Assembly: GCA_035605695.1 (NCBI GenBank)
Contig: DATNGZ010000040.1
Coordinates: forward strand, 1-64,000
Origin: VRUE01 sp035605695
Lineage (GTDB): Bacteria > Actinomycetota > Thermoleophilia > Solirubrobacterales > 70-9
Reading direction: 5' to 3'
DNA: 64,000 nt
Position numbers and translations under genes: made by a program
The notes under the pieces: generated by a model
Databases searched by the model: none
What the model was told of the DNA's origin: nothing
What the model saw: only the letters and a program-made list of their open reading frames with translations
Shown here: positions 7,574-15,433 of the stretch, piece after piece
How positions within the stretch are numbered: the first letter of the stretch is position 1
Layout: the number at the start of each line of letters is the position of its first letter

Positions 7574-8719
7574 CTAGCAACCCAGTTGGCGGGCTATCAC
7601 CATCTGCTGCACCTCGTCGGTGCCCTCGCCGATGGTGAGGATCTTGGCGTCGCGATAGAAGCGGCAGACCGGATACTCCTCGATGAAGCCGTAGCCGCCA
7701 TGGATCTGTACCGCCTCCTCCGTCGCCCGGACCGCGAGGCGGCCGGTAATCAGCTTTGCCTGGGCAGCGGTGAGGGTGAACGACGCGCCCGCGTCCTTCT
7801 CCAGCGCCGCTCGCCAGGTGAGCAGGCGGGCCGCCTCGATCTGAGCCGAGAGATCGGCGATCTTGGCCTGGATCGACTGGAACTTGGAGATCGCCTGGCC
7901 AAACGCCTGGCGCTCCTTGGCGTAGGAGATCGCCTCGTCAAGCGCGCCCTGCGCGAGCCCCACGCCCATAGCTGCAACCCCAATCCGGCCTCCATCGAGG
8001 ATGTGAAGAAAGTTCTTGAAGCCCTCACCCCGACGCCCGAGCAGGTTCCCCTCAGGCACCCGGCAGTCCTCGAAGCTGAGCGGCCGCGTATCCGAAGCGT
8101 TCCAACCCATCTTCCGGTACCCCTCGCCAATCTCATACCCCGGCGTCCCGTTGGGCACGATCAAATTGGAGATCTCCTTGCGCCCATTCGCCTCGCCGGT
8201 AACAGCAGTGATCGAGACGCATCCAGAGATGTCCGTCCCCGAGTTCGTAATGAACTGCTTAGCCCCGTTGACGACCCATTCCCCACCATCGAGCTTTGCT
8301 GTAGTCCGCACGTTCCCAGCATCCGACCCAGCCTCAGGCTCAGTCAGCCCAAACGAGGCAAGCCGTTCCCCGGTGCACAAGCGCGGAAGCCACTCACTCT
8401 TCTGCTCGTCGCTGCCCCAGAGATAGATAGGCATCGTCCCCAAAGAGGTGTGCGCGGCCATCGTGATGCAGACCGAAGAATCGATCCGCGCAAGCTCTTC
8501 AACAGCGAGCACGTAAGAGAGCGTGTCCGCACCGCCCCCGCCGTACTCCTGCGGGAACGGAATCCCCATGAGTCCCAGTCCCCCGAGCTTGCCGACGATC
8601 TCGTAGGGAAAGCTCTTCGTTCGGTCCAGCTCCTCGGCAACGGGCTTCACCTCGGCAAGCGCAAACTCCCGCACCGTGTCCCGAAGAAGCTTCTGCTCGT
8701 CAGAAAGATCGAAGTTCAT
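7574..8719 (-). CDS. acyl-CoA dehydrogenase
   Basis: 381 residues from ATG 8719; open frame upstream to 8800 adds no conserved sequence. Domains run in the order all-alpha N-terminus (DEQKLLRDTVREFA), beta barrel (SFGLTEPEAGSDAG, FAD/substrate signature), and C-terminal helices with RQAFGQAISKFQSIQ and YGFIEEYPVCRFYRDAKI. Catalytic base is Glu365 in IGEGTDEVQ, the SCAD/MCAD position. It oxidises short or branched acyl-CoA to the enoyl-CoA and passes electrons to EtfBA, encoded at 17.7-19.4 kb. Same strand and order as the HxlR and aldehyde dehydrogenase genes, but separated from them by a long hairpin. Chain-length preference cannot be read. Confidence 0.95.
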   Translation of the reverse strand: MNFDLSDEQKLLRDTVREFALAEVKPVAEELDRTKSFPYEIVGKLGGLGLMGIPFPQEYGGGGADTLSYVLAVEELARIDSSVCITMAAHTSLGTMPIYLWGSDEQKSEWLPRLCTGERLASFGLTEPEAGSDAGNVRTTAKLDGGEWVVNGAKQFITNSGTDISGCVSITAVTGEANGRKEISNLIVPNGTPGYEIGEGYRKMGWNASDTRPLSFEDCRVPEGNLLGRRGEGFKNFLHILDGGRIGVAAMGVGLAQGALDEAISYAKERQAFGQAISKFQSIQAKIADLSAQIEAARLLTWRAALEKDAGASFTLTAAQAKLITGRLAVRATEEAVQIHGGYGFIEEYPVCRFYRDAKILTIGEGTDEVQQMVIARQLGC

Positions 8720-8746
8720 GGGCGGCAGCCTATTGAGCCTGGAGAA

Positions 8747-8863
8747 GAGGGGCGGGGGTGTCCCTCCGGGCAGCGGCGTCCTGGTTTTCGCACAGATCAC
8801 TCGGCGAGAGCCGTAGCGCGCCAGGCGAAAACCCCAGCAACCGGAGGGACACCCCCGCCCCTC
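8747..8863. repeat. long inverted repeat between acyl-CoA dehydrogenase and aldehyde dehydrogenase genes
   Basis: Perfect 23-bp arms (8747-8769 and 8841-8863) enclose a 71-nt centre that holds a second, imperfect stem (8781-8791 with 8825-8837). The arms begin GAGGGGCGGGGGTGTCCC. There is no clear T-tract on either strand, so it is either an unusual terminator/processing hairpin between two same-strand genes or a palindromic repeat element. It fills essentially the whole 151-bp gap. Confidence 0.85.
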
Positions 8864-8870
8864 CCACCGC

Positions 8871-10307
8871 TCAAAGTTGCAGGCTCTTCACCTGCAGTAG
8901 CTCCTCGATGGCGTATCGGCCGTTCTCTCGACCATGTCCGGACTGCTTGTAGCCGCCGAAGGGGGCGAGAGGGTTAAACGCCCCACCGTTGATCTCGATC
9001 TGCCCAGTACGAATCTTCTTAGCCACCCCGATCGCCCGCTCCTGATCGGCGGACCAAACCCCGCCAGCCAGCCCATAGGCGGTGTCATTGGCAATCCGCA
9101 CCGCGTCGTCCTCGCCGTCGTAAGGCTGGATCGCCAGCACCGGCCCGAAGATCTCCTCCTGGGCAATAGTCATCTCCGGCGTCACGTCGGAGAAGACGGT
9201 GGGGCGGACGAAGTAGCCCTTGTCTAGGCCCTCCGGCGCAGCAGCGCCGCCGGTGACGAGCTTCGCCCCTTCTGCCTCACCCTTCTCGATGTAGCCACGA
9301 ACCCGCTCACGCTGCACCTCCGAGACAAGCGGCCCAAGCCGGGTCGATTCCTCAAACGGGTCGCCCGGCGTAAAGCTCTCGGCGGCCTGTTTGGCGATCT
9401 GCTCCGCTTCGGCGAGCTTCTCGTGTGGCACCAGCATCCGGGTCAGGGCGCTGCAGGTCTGACCCGAGTTGAGGTAGCACTTGCCGACCCCATCGGGCAC
9501 GGCCTTACTCAGGTCGGCGTCGTCGAGGATCACGTTGGGCGACTTGCCACCGAGCTCCATCGCGACCGGCTTCACCGTCGCCGAGGCCAGCTCGGAGACG
9601 CGGCGCCCGGCCCGGGTCGAGCCGGTGAAGGAGACCATGTCGACGCCGGGGTGGCCGGCGATCGCCTCGCCGACGACGGGTCCGGTGCCGGTGACCAGGT
9701 TGAAGACGCCGGCGGGAAGGCCGGCGGCCTCGATCACCTCGGCGAGGATGAAGGCGTTGAGCGGCACGACCTCGCTCGGCTTCAGCACCACAGTGCAGCC
9801 GGCGGCCAGGGCGGGGGCGACCTTGCAGGCGATCTGGTTCAGCGGATAGTTCCAGGGGGTGATCGCGCCGAGCACGCCGACCGGCTCGCGCAGCACCCGC
9901 GAGTTGCCGATCTCCTCTTCCCAGCGGACTTCCTCCATCAGCTTCGGCATCGCCCCGAATTGAGCGATCGGGAGGCCGGCTTGGATCATCTTGCTCAGGG
10001 TCAGCGGCATGCCGAGCTCCTGGGAGATCGTCGCCGCGATCTCATCCATGCGCTCAGCGAGGCCGGCGGAGATTGCGCTGAGGTAGCCGGCGCGCTCCTC
10101 GCGCGAAGTCTGGGACCAGGACTCAAAGGCGTCGCGCGCCGCAATCACGGCGCGGTCAGCGTCTGCGGCTGAGCAGGCGGAGATCGTCCCCATCGCCTCC
10201 TCGGTGGTCGAGTTGATCACCTCGAGCGTCTCAGCGCTCTCGGGCTCAACCCACTCGCCGCCGATGAAGATCTTCTCGCGAACCTGAGTCTCCGCTGCAG
10301 TCGCCAT
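8871..10307 (-). CDS. aldehyde dehydrogenase family protein
   Basis: 478 residues from ATG 10307, which is preceded by a strong AGGAGGG; an open frame continues upstream to 10586 but overlaps the HxlR gene and has no homology-like content. NAD-binding elements PWNYPLNQIA, KPSEVVPL and FTGSTRAGRRV are present, as are the general base Glu251 in MELGGKS and nucleophile Cys285 in NSGQTCSAL. It oxidises an aliphatic or semialdehyde substrate to the acid with NAD(P)+. It lies 49 nt downstream of a HxlR regulator on the same strand, a common arrangement for redox- or aldehyde-sensing regulation. Substrate not determined. Confidence 0.95.
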   Translation of the reverse strand: MATAAETQVREKIFIGGEWVEPESAETLEVINSTTEEAMGTISACSAADADRAVIAARDAFESWSQTSREERAGYLSAISAGLAERMDEIAATISQELGMPLTLSKMIQAGLPIAQFGAMPKLMEEVRWEEEIGNSRVLREPVGVLGAITPWNYPLNQIACKVAPALAAGCTVVLKPSEVVPLNAFILAEVIEAAGLPAGVFNLVTGTGPVVGEAIAGHPGVDMVSFTGSTRAGRRVSELASATVKPVAMELGGKSPNVILDDADLSKAVPDGVGKCYLNSGQTCSALTRMLVPHEKLAEAEQIAKQAAESFTPGDPFEESTRLGPLVSEVQRERVRGYIEKGEAEGAKLVTGGAAAPEGLDKGYFVRPTVFSDVTPEMTIAQEEIFGPVLAIQPYDGEDDAVRIANDTAYGLAGGVWSADQERAIGVAKKIRTGQIEINGGAFNPLAPFGGYKQSGHGRENGRYAIEELLQVKSLQL

Positions 10308-10356
10308 TCCAAACCCTCCTTGTCGCTTTGTGCCGTCCTGGCCGCCCAGCCAAAAG

Positions 10357-10863
10357 CTAGCGCGCGGCGAGCGCCTCGGCGTTACCGGTCGCTTGCTCGA
10401 GGCCTGGACCGGGGACTGGCCTGGCATCGCGCGCGTGCAGGACCTTGCCGCACTTTTCGCAGATGCCGCGATCGCTGACGCCGCCGCCGCACTCCTTGTG
10501 GACGATAAGCATCGGCGGTCCGTTGGGATCGGGGGAATAGCGATCGCCCCAGGCGAGCAGGGCGACGAGGGCGGGCCAGAGGCCAAGCCCCTTCTCGGTG
10601 AGGAAGTACTCGAACCGCTCAGGGCTCTGCTGATAGGCGCGCCGCTCGAGGATGTCCTCCTCGATCAGGCGCTGCAGGCGGGCCGAGAGCACGTTGCGGG
10701 CGACGCCGAGCCCCTTCTGCAGCTCGTCAAAGCGCCGCCGGCCGTTCATCACGTCGCGCACTATCAGCAGTGACCAGCGCTCGCCGACCACCTCCAGCGA
10801 TCGAGCGATCGAGCAGATCTGACCCGGATAGTCGTTGCGCAGCACAACGTGATCCTCGCACAC
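10357..10863 (-). CDS. HxlR-family transcriptional regulator with C-terminal zinc-ribbon-like cysteines
   Basis: 168 residues. The winged-helix part is typical: CSIARSLEVVGERWSLLIVRDV, then RRFDELQKGLGVARNVLSAR and LIEEDILERRAY. Cys17 near the N-terminus is the position sensed by aldehyde/quinone-responsive HxlR and QorR proteins. The C-terminal ~45 residues add a C-G-G...CEKCG pattern (KECGGGVSDRGICEKCGK), a possible zinc ribbon. GTG 10863 is the longest plausible start; GTG 10845 is the alternative. Two palindromes begin 4 nt upstream (10867-10924), so it probably controls itself and the downstream aldehyde dehydrogenase. Confidence 0.88.
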   Translation of the reverse strand: MCEDHVVLRNDYPGQICSIARSLEVVGERWSLLIVRDVMNGRRRFDELQKGLGVARNVLSARLQRLIEEDILERRAYQQSPERFEYFLTEKGLGLWPALVALLAWGDRYSPDPNGPPMLIVHKECGGGVSDRGICEKCGKVLHARDARPVPGPGLEQATGNAEALAAR

Positions 10864-10866
10864 TGG

Positions 10867-10924
10867 GTTGCGTCAAGCAACTGAGTGAGTTAGGGTCGGT
10901 CATATGACAGTTGCGTCAAGCAAC
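10867..10924. promoter_or_regulatory. twin HxlR operator candidates
   Basis: The 15-mer GTTGCGTCAAGCAAC occurs twice, at 10867-10881 and 10910-10924. Each copy is a GTTGC-N5-GCAAC palindrome. Centres are 43 bp apart, about four helical turns, and the flanking CA/TG and CCCA bases are arranged as an inverted pair. Each copy carries TTGAC on the minus strand, so bound protein could cover -35 elements. Confidence 0.7.
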
Positions 10925-10939
10925 CCAGGCCCAAAAAGT

Positions 10940-10992
10940 CCGAACTGCATCAAATTTCCAATCTGTCAGGTAGAGAATTTGATGCAGTTCGG
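10940..10992. repeat. 17-bp perfect inverted repeat
   Basis: Arms at 10940-10956 and 10976-10992 (starting CCGAACTGCATCAAATT) flank a 19-nt loop. The arms are AT-richer than surrounding DNA. It lies next to the HxlR operators between divergent genes and is not followed by a T-tract, so a terminator is unlikely. Confidence 0.8.
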
Positions 10993-11180
10993 TTGAGGCC
11001 GCGATCGGAGGCGTCCACGATGAGGTTGATCCCACGACATAGGCATCACCACCGCTCCAAGGCACCGCGAATCTCGATCAGCCAGGCGGAGATCACCGCC
11101 GACCTGATCTACCCAGACCCAGCGAGCCCGCGCGCGGCTCGGCAACGGGGCACCGGCACGCGCGCTCGTGGGGCCGCCAG
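10993..11180. other. remaining intergenic sequence upstream of the thioesterase gene
   Basis: With the operators and inverted repeat this completes a 317-bp gap. A 63-codon frame (10993-11184) is open but has no recognisable start context or protein-like composition. I see no convincing promoter for the + strand gene here. Confidence 0.4.
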
Positions 11181-11747
11181 GTGAGCGCCGAGAGGGTCGC
11201 CGCTGACGGCGGCACCGCCGTCGACGCCGCCCTCGCCTTCGCCGAGTCCAGCCCGGAGACCACCCGCAGCCGCACCCTGGTCTGGCAGGACCCGGTGCCG
11301 ACCGCGGCGGCTGGGGCGACAATGACCGGCATCGAGTACATGGAGGCGATCGTCGCCGGCGCGATGCCACCGCCCCCGATCGCGGTGACAATGCGAATGC
11401 GCCCGATAGAGATCGGCGACGGCCGTGCCGTCTTCGAGGGCGAGCCGGGGGAGGAGCACTACAACCCGATCGGCGTCGTCCACGGCGGCTACGCCGCGAC
11501 CCTGCTCGACTCGGCACTCGGCTGCGCCGTCCACACGACCCTGCCGGCCGGCGTAGGCTACACCTCGCTCGGCCTCGAGGCCAAGTACGTGCGCCCGATC
11601 ACCCGCGACACCGGCCGCGTCCTCTGCGAGGCCAACGTCCTCTACCGCGGCCGTCGCCAGGCCACCGCTGAGGCGAAGCTCACCGCGGCCGAGGGCGGCA
11701 AGCTGCTCGCTCACGGCGTGGCGACGCTGATGATCCTCGGCGGCTGA
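11181..11747 (+). CDS. PaaI-family hotdog thioesterase
   Basis: 188 residues. The hotdog core occupies roughly residues 70-185: FEGEPGEEHYNPIGVVHGGYAATLLDSALG contains the HGG motif and helix of PaaI thioesterases, followed by LGLEAKYVRPITRDTGRVLCEANVL and RRQATAEAKLTAAEGGKLLAHGVATLMI. The enzyme hydrolyses acyl- or aryl-CoA esters. The first ~60 residues are not conserved and could be over-extended: the GTG at 11181 has only a weak purine stretch, and ATG 11322 (MTGIEYMEAI) is an attractive alternative that leaves a normal-size hotdog. It converges on pepA, 6 bp apart. Confidence 0.85.
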   Translation: MSAERVAADGGTAVDAALAFAESSPETTRSRTLVWQDPVPTAAAGATMTGIEYMEAIVAGAMPPPPIAVTMRMRPIEIGDGRAVFEGEPGEEHYNPIGVVHGGYAATLLDSALGCAVHTTLPAGVGYTSLGLEAKYVRPITRDTGRVLCEANVLYRGRRQATAEAKLTAAEGGKLLAHGVATLMILGG

Positions 11748-11753
11748 GCTCGG

Positions 11754-13190
11754 TCAGGCTGAGAACGAACGGGCGAGGCCGGTGAGCAGGCGGACGCCGT
11801 AGCCGCTGGCGTCGTTGCCGGTGTACTCGCGGCCGACGTCCCAGGCGGTACCGGCGATGTCGAGGTGAGCCCAAGGCGTCTCGCCGACGAACTCCTCGAG
11901 GAAGGAGGCAGCGGAAATCGTGCCGGCCTTGCGCTTGGTCGCCGCGTTGGTGAGGTCGCCGACAGTGCCCTTCATCAGGGCCTTGTACTCCGGGTGCAGC
12001 GGCAGGCGCCAGACCAACTCGCCGGTCTCGCGGCCGACGCCCTCGATCTCACTGGCCAGGTCGTCGTCGTTGGAGATCACCGCCGCGTACGAGGAGCCGA
12101 GGGCGATCATCACGGCCCCGGTCAGGGTGGCGATGTCGACGACCCGGTCGGCGCCCTGCTCGATCGCGTAGGCGAGCGCGTCGGCGAGGATCAGTCGTCC
12201 CTCGGCGTCGGTGTTGTTCACCTCAACCGTCTTGCCGTTGTACTGGGTGATGATGTCGCCGGGCTTGATTGCCGTGCCCGAGGGCATGTTCTCGGTCGAG
12301 GGGACGACCGCGATCAGGTCGAGCTTCAGACCCAGCTCGGCGACTGCGCCGACCGTCTCGATCACCGCCGCCGCGCCGGACATATCCATCTTCATGTCAG
12401 GCATTCCGGCCGAGGGCTTCAGCGAGATGCCGCCGGTGTCGAAGGTGACGCCCTTGCCGACCAGGCCGAGGGTCTCGCCCGAGCCGCCGCCGGCGTAGCG
12501 CAGCACGATCAGCCGCGGGTCCTCGGCGCTGCCCTGGCTGACCGCGACCAGGCCACCCATCTCCTTGGCGGCGATCTCATTGCGGCCAAGGATTTCGACG
12601 CTGACTGCCTCATGCGCGGCGGCGATCTCCTCGGCGCGGTTGGCCAGGTAGGTGGGAGTAGCGACGTTGGAGGGCAGGCTCTGCAGATCGCGGGCGCGGT
12701 TCTGGGCCTGGGCGCAGACGCGCGCGGCCTCCGCTGCCGCGGCGACATTTTCTGGTGCCAGCAGCGACAGTGAGTCGACGCCCGCCGGGACCGGGTCGTC
12801 AGGGTCGGCGCTCTTGAAGCGATCGAAGCGGTAGGCGCCGAGGATCGTACCGGTGACAATTCCCTCGACCAGGGCATCCCGGTCGGCATGCTCGGGTACG
12901 GCCCAGGCGAGTGAGGCGACCTTCAGCTTGCCGGCTTCTTTGGCGGCCAGGGCCGCCGCGATGCGAGCCCGCTCGGGGTCGAGATCTTCGCGCTTGCCCA
13001 GGCCGACGACGAGGACGCGAGTGGGCTGCGCGGGGTGTATGACGGCCAGCTTCTTAAAAGAGGCCTTGGCGTCGGCGGCGCCTGGGGCGGCGGCGAACTC
13101 GGCGGGCAACTCCTCGCCCTCGCAGAGGCCCACCACGAGCAGGCCGGCCTCGACGGCGGCAAGCTCAACTTGACTGACGGAGACCTTCAT
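11754..13190 (-). CDS. pepA: leucyl aminopeptidase (M17 family)
   Basis: 478 residues. The C-terminal catalytic domain shows GKGVTFDTGGISLKPSAGM with the metal-binding Lys and Asp, KMDMSGAAA, and the signature NTDAEGRL, followed by TLTGAVMIALG. These are the complete dinuclear zinc/manganese ligands of PepA-type hexameric aminopeptidases, which remove N-terminal residues from peptides in the cytosol. The N-terminal ~160 residues form the less conserved macro-like domain. Start ATG 13190. Divergent from the thiolase gene. Some M17 enzymes also bind DNA; nothing here indicates that. Confidence 0.95.
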   Translation of the reverse strand: MKVSVSQVELAAVEAGLLVVGLCEGEELPAEFAAAPGAADAKASFKKLAVIHPAQPTRVLVVGLGKREDLDPERARIAAALAAKEAGKLKVASLAWAVPEHADRDALVEGIVTGTILGAYRFDRFKSADPDDPVPAGVDSLSLLAPENVAAAAEAARVCAQAQNRARDLQSLPSNVATPTYLANRAEEIAAAHEAVSVEILGRNEIAAKEMGGLVAVSQGSAEDPRLIVLRYAGGGSGETLGLVGKGVTFDTGGISLKPSAGMPDMKMDMSGAAAVIETVGAVAELGLKLDLIAVVPSTENMPSGTAIKPGDIITQYNGKTVEVNNTDAEGRLILADALAYAIEQGADRVVDIATLTGAVMIALGSSYAAVISNDDDLASEIEGVGRETGELVWRLPLHPEYKALMKGTVGDLTNAATKRKAGTISAASFLEEFVGETPWAHLDIAGTAWDVGREYTGNDASGYGVRLLTGLARSFSA

Positions 13191-13314
13191 CGAGGCGCGA
13201 GTCTATGACCTTGCGCACAGCGGCTCGATGCACCCCCTCGCTATCGTCCCAAGTGTGGGCCAGGCGGCCCTGATCGAGCCGAGACCCGGCATAAACACTC
13301 AGAGAAAGGCAGCC

Positions 13315-14499
13315 ATGCCCAGCACAGTCATCCTCGGAACCGCACGCACGCCCTTCGGCAAGATGGGCGGCACCCTGTCCTCCCTCGACGCTACCGACCT
13401 CGGCGGCCACGCGATCAGCGCGGCGCTGGAGCGCTCCGGCGTCGCTCCCGAGCAGGTCCAGCAGGTCGTCTTCGGCCAGGTCCTGCAGGCCGGCCAGGGG
13501 CAGATCCCCTCGCGCCAGGCTCAGATCAAGGGCGGCGTCCCCAAGGAGGTGCCCTCGGAGACGATCAACAAGGTCTGCGCCTCGGGCATGCGAACGATCG
13601 GACTCGCCGACCAGGCGATCCGCGCCGGCGACACCGACGTCGCCGTCACCGGCGGCATGGAGTCGATGAGCCAGGCGCCGCACCTGCTGCCCGGTGCCCG
13701 CTTCGGCTACCGGATGGGCCACGTCGAGACGATCGATGCGATGGTCCACGACGGCCTGACCAACCCCTTCACCGAAAAGCAGATGATCAACGAGGCGAGC
13801 GAGGTGTCCAACGAGCTCGAGATCACCCGCGCCGACATGGATCGCTTCGCCGAGCGCTCGCACCGTCTGGCCGCCGAGGCGACCGATGCCGGCCGGCTCG
13901 CCGACGAGATCGCGGGCGTCACGGTCAAGTCCCGCAAGGGCGAGCACGCGGTCGAGACAGACGAGGCGATTCGCGCCGACACGACGGTGGAGACGCTCGC
14001 CGGCCTGCGCGCGATCGGCGGCGAGGACGCCACCCACACCGCCGGCAACGCCCCGGGGGTCAACGACGGCGCCGGCGCGATCATCGTCGCCTCTGAAGAG
14101 TGGGCCGAAAGGGAAGGCCGCACTCCGCTGGCCCGCGTGCTCGCCTACGGCACCGTCGCCGACGACTTCCCCTACCTGGCGAAAACTCCGGCCAACGCCG
14201 CCAAGCAGGCGCTGGAGAAGATCGGCAAGAGCCCCGAGGACGTCGACCTCTGGGAGATCAACGAGGCCTTTGCCTCGGTTGCTCTGAACTCGATGCGGAT
14301 GCTCGGCGTCGAAGAGGAGAACGTCAACGTCAACGGCGGCGCGATCGCGCTCGGCCACCCGATCGGCGCCTCCGGCTCCCGCATCGTCGGCTCGCTTGTC
14401 CACGAGCTCGGCCGGCGCGGCGGCGGCATCGGCGTCGCCGCGATCTGCTCCGGCGGCGGTCAGGGCGACGCGATCGTGATCGAGGTCCCCGGGTCCTAG
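13315..14499 (+). CDS. acetyl-CoA C-acetyltransferase (thiolase)
   Basis: 394 residues from ATG 13315 (AGAAAGG upstream). Nucleophile Cys88 in NKVCASGMRTI, His348 in LGHPIGASGSR and Cys378 in CSGGGQGDA lie at exactly the spacing of biosynthetic/degradative thiolase II enzymes. It condenses or cleaves acetyl-CoA and acyl-CoA. The HAD gene starts 1 bp after its stop and the mutase genes follow, so it belongs to the acyl-CoA block. Direction (beta-oxidation or acetoacetyl-CoA synthesis) cannot be decided from sequence. Confidence 0.95.
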   Translation: MPSTVILGTARTPFGKMGGTLSSLDATDLGGHAISAALERSGVAPEQVQQVVFGQVLQAGQGQIPSRQAQIKGGVPKEVPSETINKVCASGMRTIGLADQAIRAGDTDVAVTGGMESMSQAPHLLPGARFGYRMGHVETIDAMVHDGLTNPFTEKQMINEASEVSNELEITRADMDRFAERSHRLAAEATDAGRLADEIAGVTVKSRKGEHAVETDEAIRADTTVETLAGLRAIGGEDATHTAGNAPGVNDGAGAIIVASEEWAEREGRTPLARVLAYGTVADDFPYLAKTPANAAKQALEKIGKSPEDVDLWEINEAFASVALNSMRMLGVEEENVNVNGGAIALGHPIGASGSRIVGSLVHELGRRGGGIGVAAICSGGGQGDAIVIEVPGS

Positions 14500-14500
14500 C

Positions 14501-15286
14501 GTGAGCCGCGCCGCGGCTTTCTTCGATCTAGACAAGACCCTGATGGCGGGCTCATCGGGGATGCAGTTCGCCCGTGTCGCGACGCGGCACGGGCTCGTCA
14601 GCCGGCGGCAGCTGGCCAGCTGGGGTGTTGAGCACCTGCGCTACCGCCTGCGCGGCACCACCGATGCCCGCACGACCGAGGTGCTGCGCATCGCCCGCGA
14701 CCTGATCGCCGGGGTGCCTGCCCGCAGCCTCGAACGGATGAACCCCGAGGTAATGGCGGCGATCCTGCCGCGCGTCTACCCGCAGATGCTCGACGAGGTC
14801 TACGGCCACCAGGACGCCGGCCGCCCGACCTTCATCGTCAGCGCCGCCGGTAGCGGCGTGGTTGAGCCGCTCGCCAACGTGCTCGGCATGGACGGCGGCG
14901 TCGGCACCAGTTACGAAGTCGGCGCGGACGGCGCGCTGACCGGCCGTTTTGATGGGCCCTTCGTCTACGGCAAGGGCAAGGTCGAGGCGATGCGGATATT
15001 TGCCGCCGAGCACGACATCGATCTCGCCGCCTCCTACGCCTACTCCGACTCGATCTCCGACCTGCCGATGCTGCGCGCGGTCGGCAACCCGGTGGTGGTC
15101 AACCCAGATCCGCCGTTGGCGGAGGTCGCTCGCGACGAGGGTTGGCAGACGCTGCGCTTCGAGCGTCTCGGCCGCCGCCTGGTCGCGGTCGTAATCACCC
15201 TGCTGGCGACGGTGGCCGGCTTCGGTGGTTCCCGCATCGCCGCTCGCCGCAAGCCGCCACCCCGCCGTTTCCCTGCCCGCCGCTGA
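14501..15286 (+). CDS. HAD-superfamily IB hydrolase with C-terminal membrane segment
   Basis: 261 residues, GTG start 1 bp after the thiolase stop. Motif I is FFDLDKTLMAGSS (nucleophile Asp9 and acid Asp11), motif II FIVSAAGSG, motif III/IV KGKVEAMRIF and YAYSDSISDLPML with the metal-binding aspartates. This is the SerB/PSPase-like IB subgroup that dephosphorylates small molecules or, in actinobacteria, phospholipid precursors. A hydrophobic helix (VAVVITLLATVAGFGG, ~226-241) followed by a basic tail suggests anchoring to the inner membrane face. Substrate unknown. Confidence 0.87.
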   Translation: MSRAAAFFDLDKTLMAGSSGMQFARVATRHGLVSRRQLASWGVEHLRYRLRGTTDARTTEVLRIARDLIAGVPARSLERMNPEVMAAILPRVYPQMLDEVYGHQDAGRPTFIVSAAGSGVVEPLANVLGMDGGVGTSYEVGADGALTGRFDGPFVYGKGKVEAMRIFAAEHDIDLAASYAYSDSISDLPMLRAVGNPVVVNPDPPLAEVARDEGWQTLRFERLGRRLVAVVITLLATVAGFGGSRIAARRKPPPRRFPARR

Positions 15287-15293
15287 CACCACG

Positions 15294-15410
15294 TGCAACG
15301 TTTTGCGGTCTTCTGGGAGCGGCAACGCGTTGCACCTCGCGGAGGGCGCAGGCCCTACTTGCGGGTGAAACGCGTTGTGGTGGTCACAGCGCCGCAGCGC
15401 GTTGCACCTC
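15294..15410 (+). repeat. two 45-bp imperfect palindromic repeats upstream of the mutase gene
   Basis: Unit A is 15294-15338 and unit B 15366-15410, 72 bp apart. Both follow TG(C/A)AACG, TT, GG, 14 variable bases, then CA..GCGTTGCACCTC without gaps. Each unit has TGCAACG-like and CGTTGCA-like ends that can pair, and unit A contains the 12-bp palindrome GCAACGCGTTGC. A third copy lies at 39566-39610. Confidence 0.8.
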
Positions 15411-15427
15411 GGATCTGGCCGTAGACT
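15402..15427 (+). promoter_or_regulatory. promoter of acyl-CoA mutase large subunit (leaderless)
   Basis: TTGCAC at 15402-15407 lies within the conserved end of repeat unit B, then a 14-bp spacer and TAGACT (15422-15427), which ends 6 nt before ATG 15434. The spacing to the start codon implies a leaderless mRNA. Confidence 0.5.
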
Positions 15428-15433
15428 CCGGGC

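Noticed and set aside
10993..11184. 63-codon frame in front of the PaaI thioesterase gene
   Set aside because: No start context, unusual composition and no recognisable domain; treated as non-coding.
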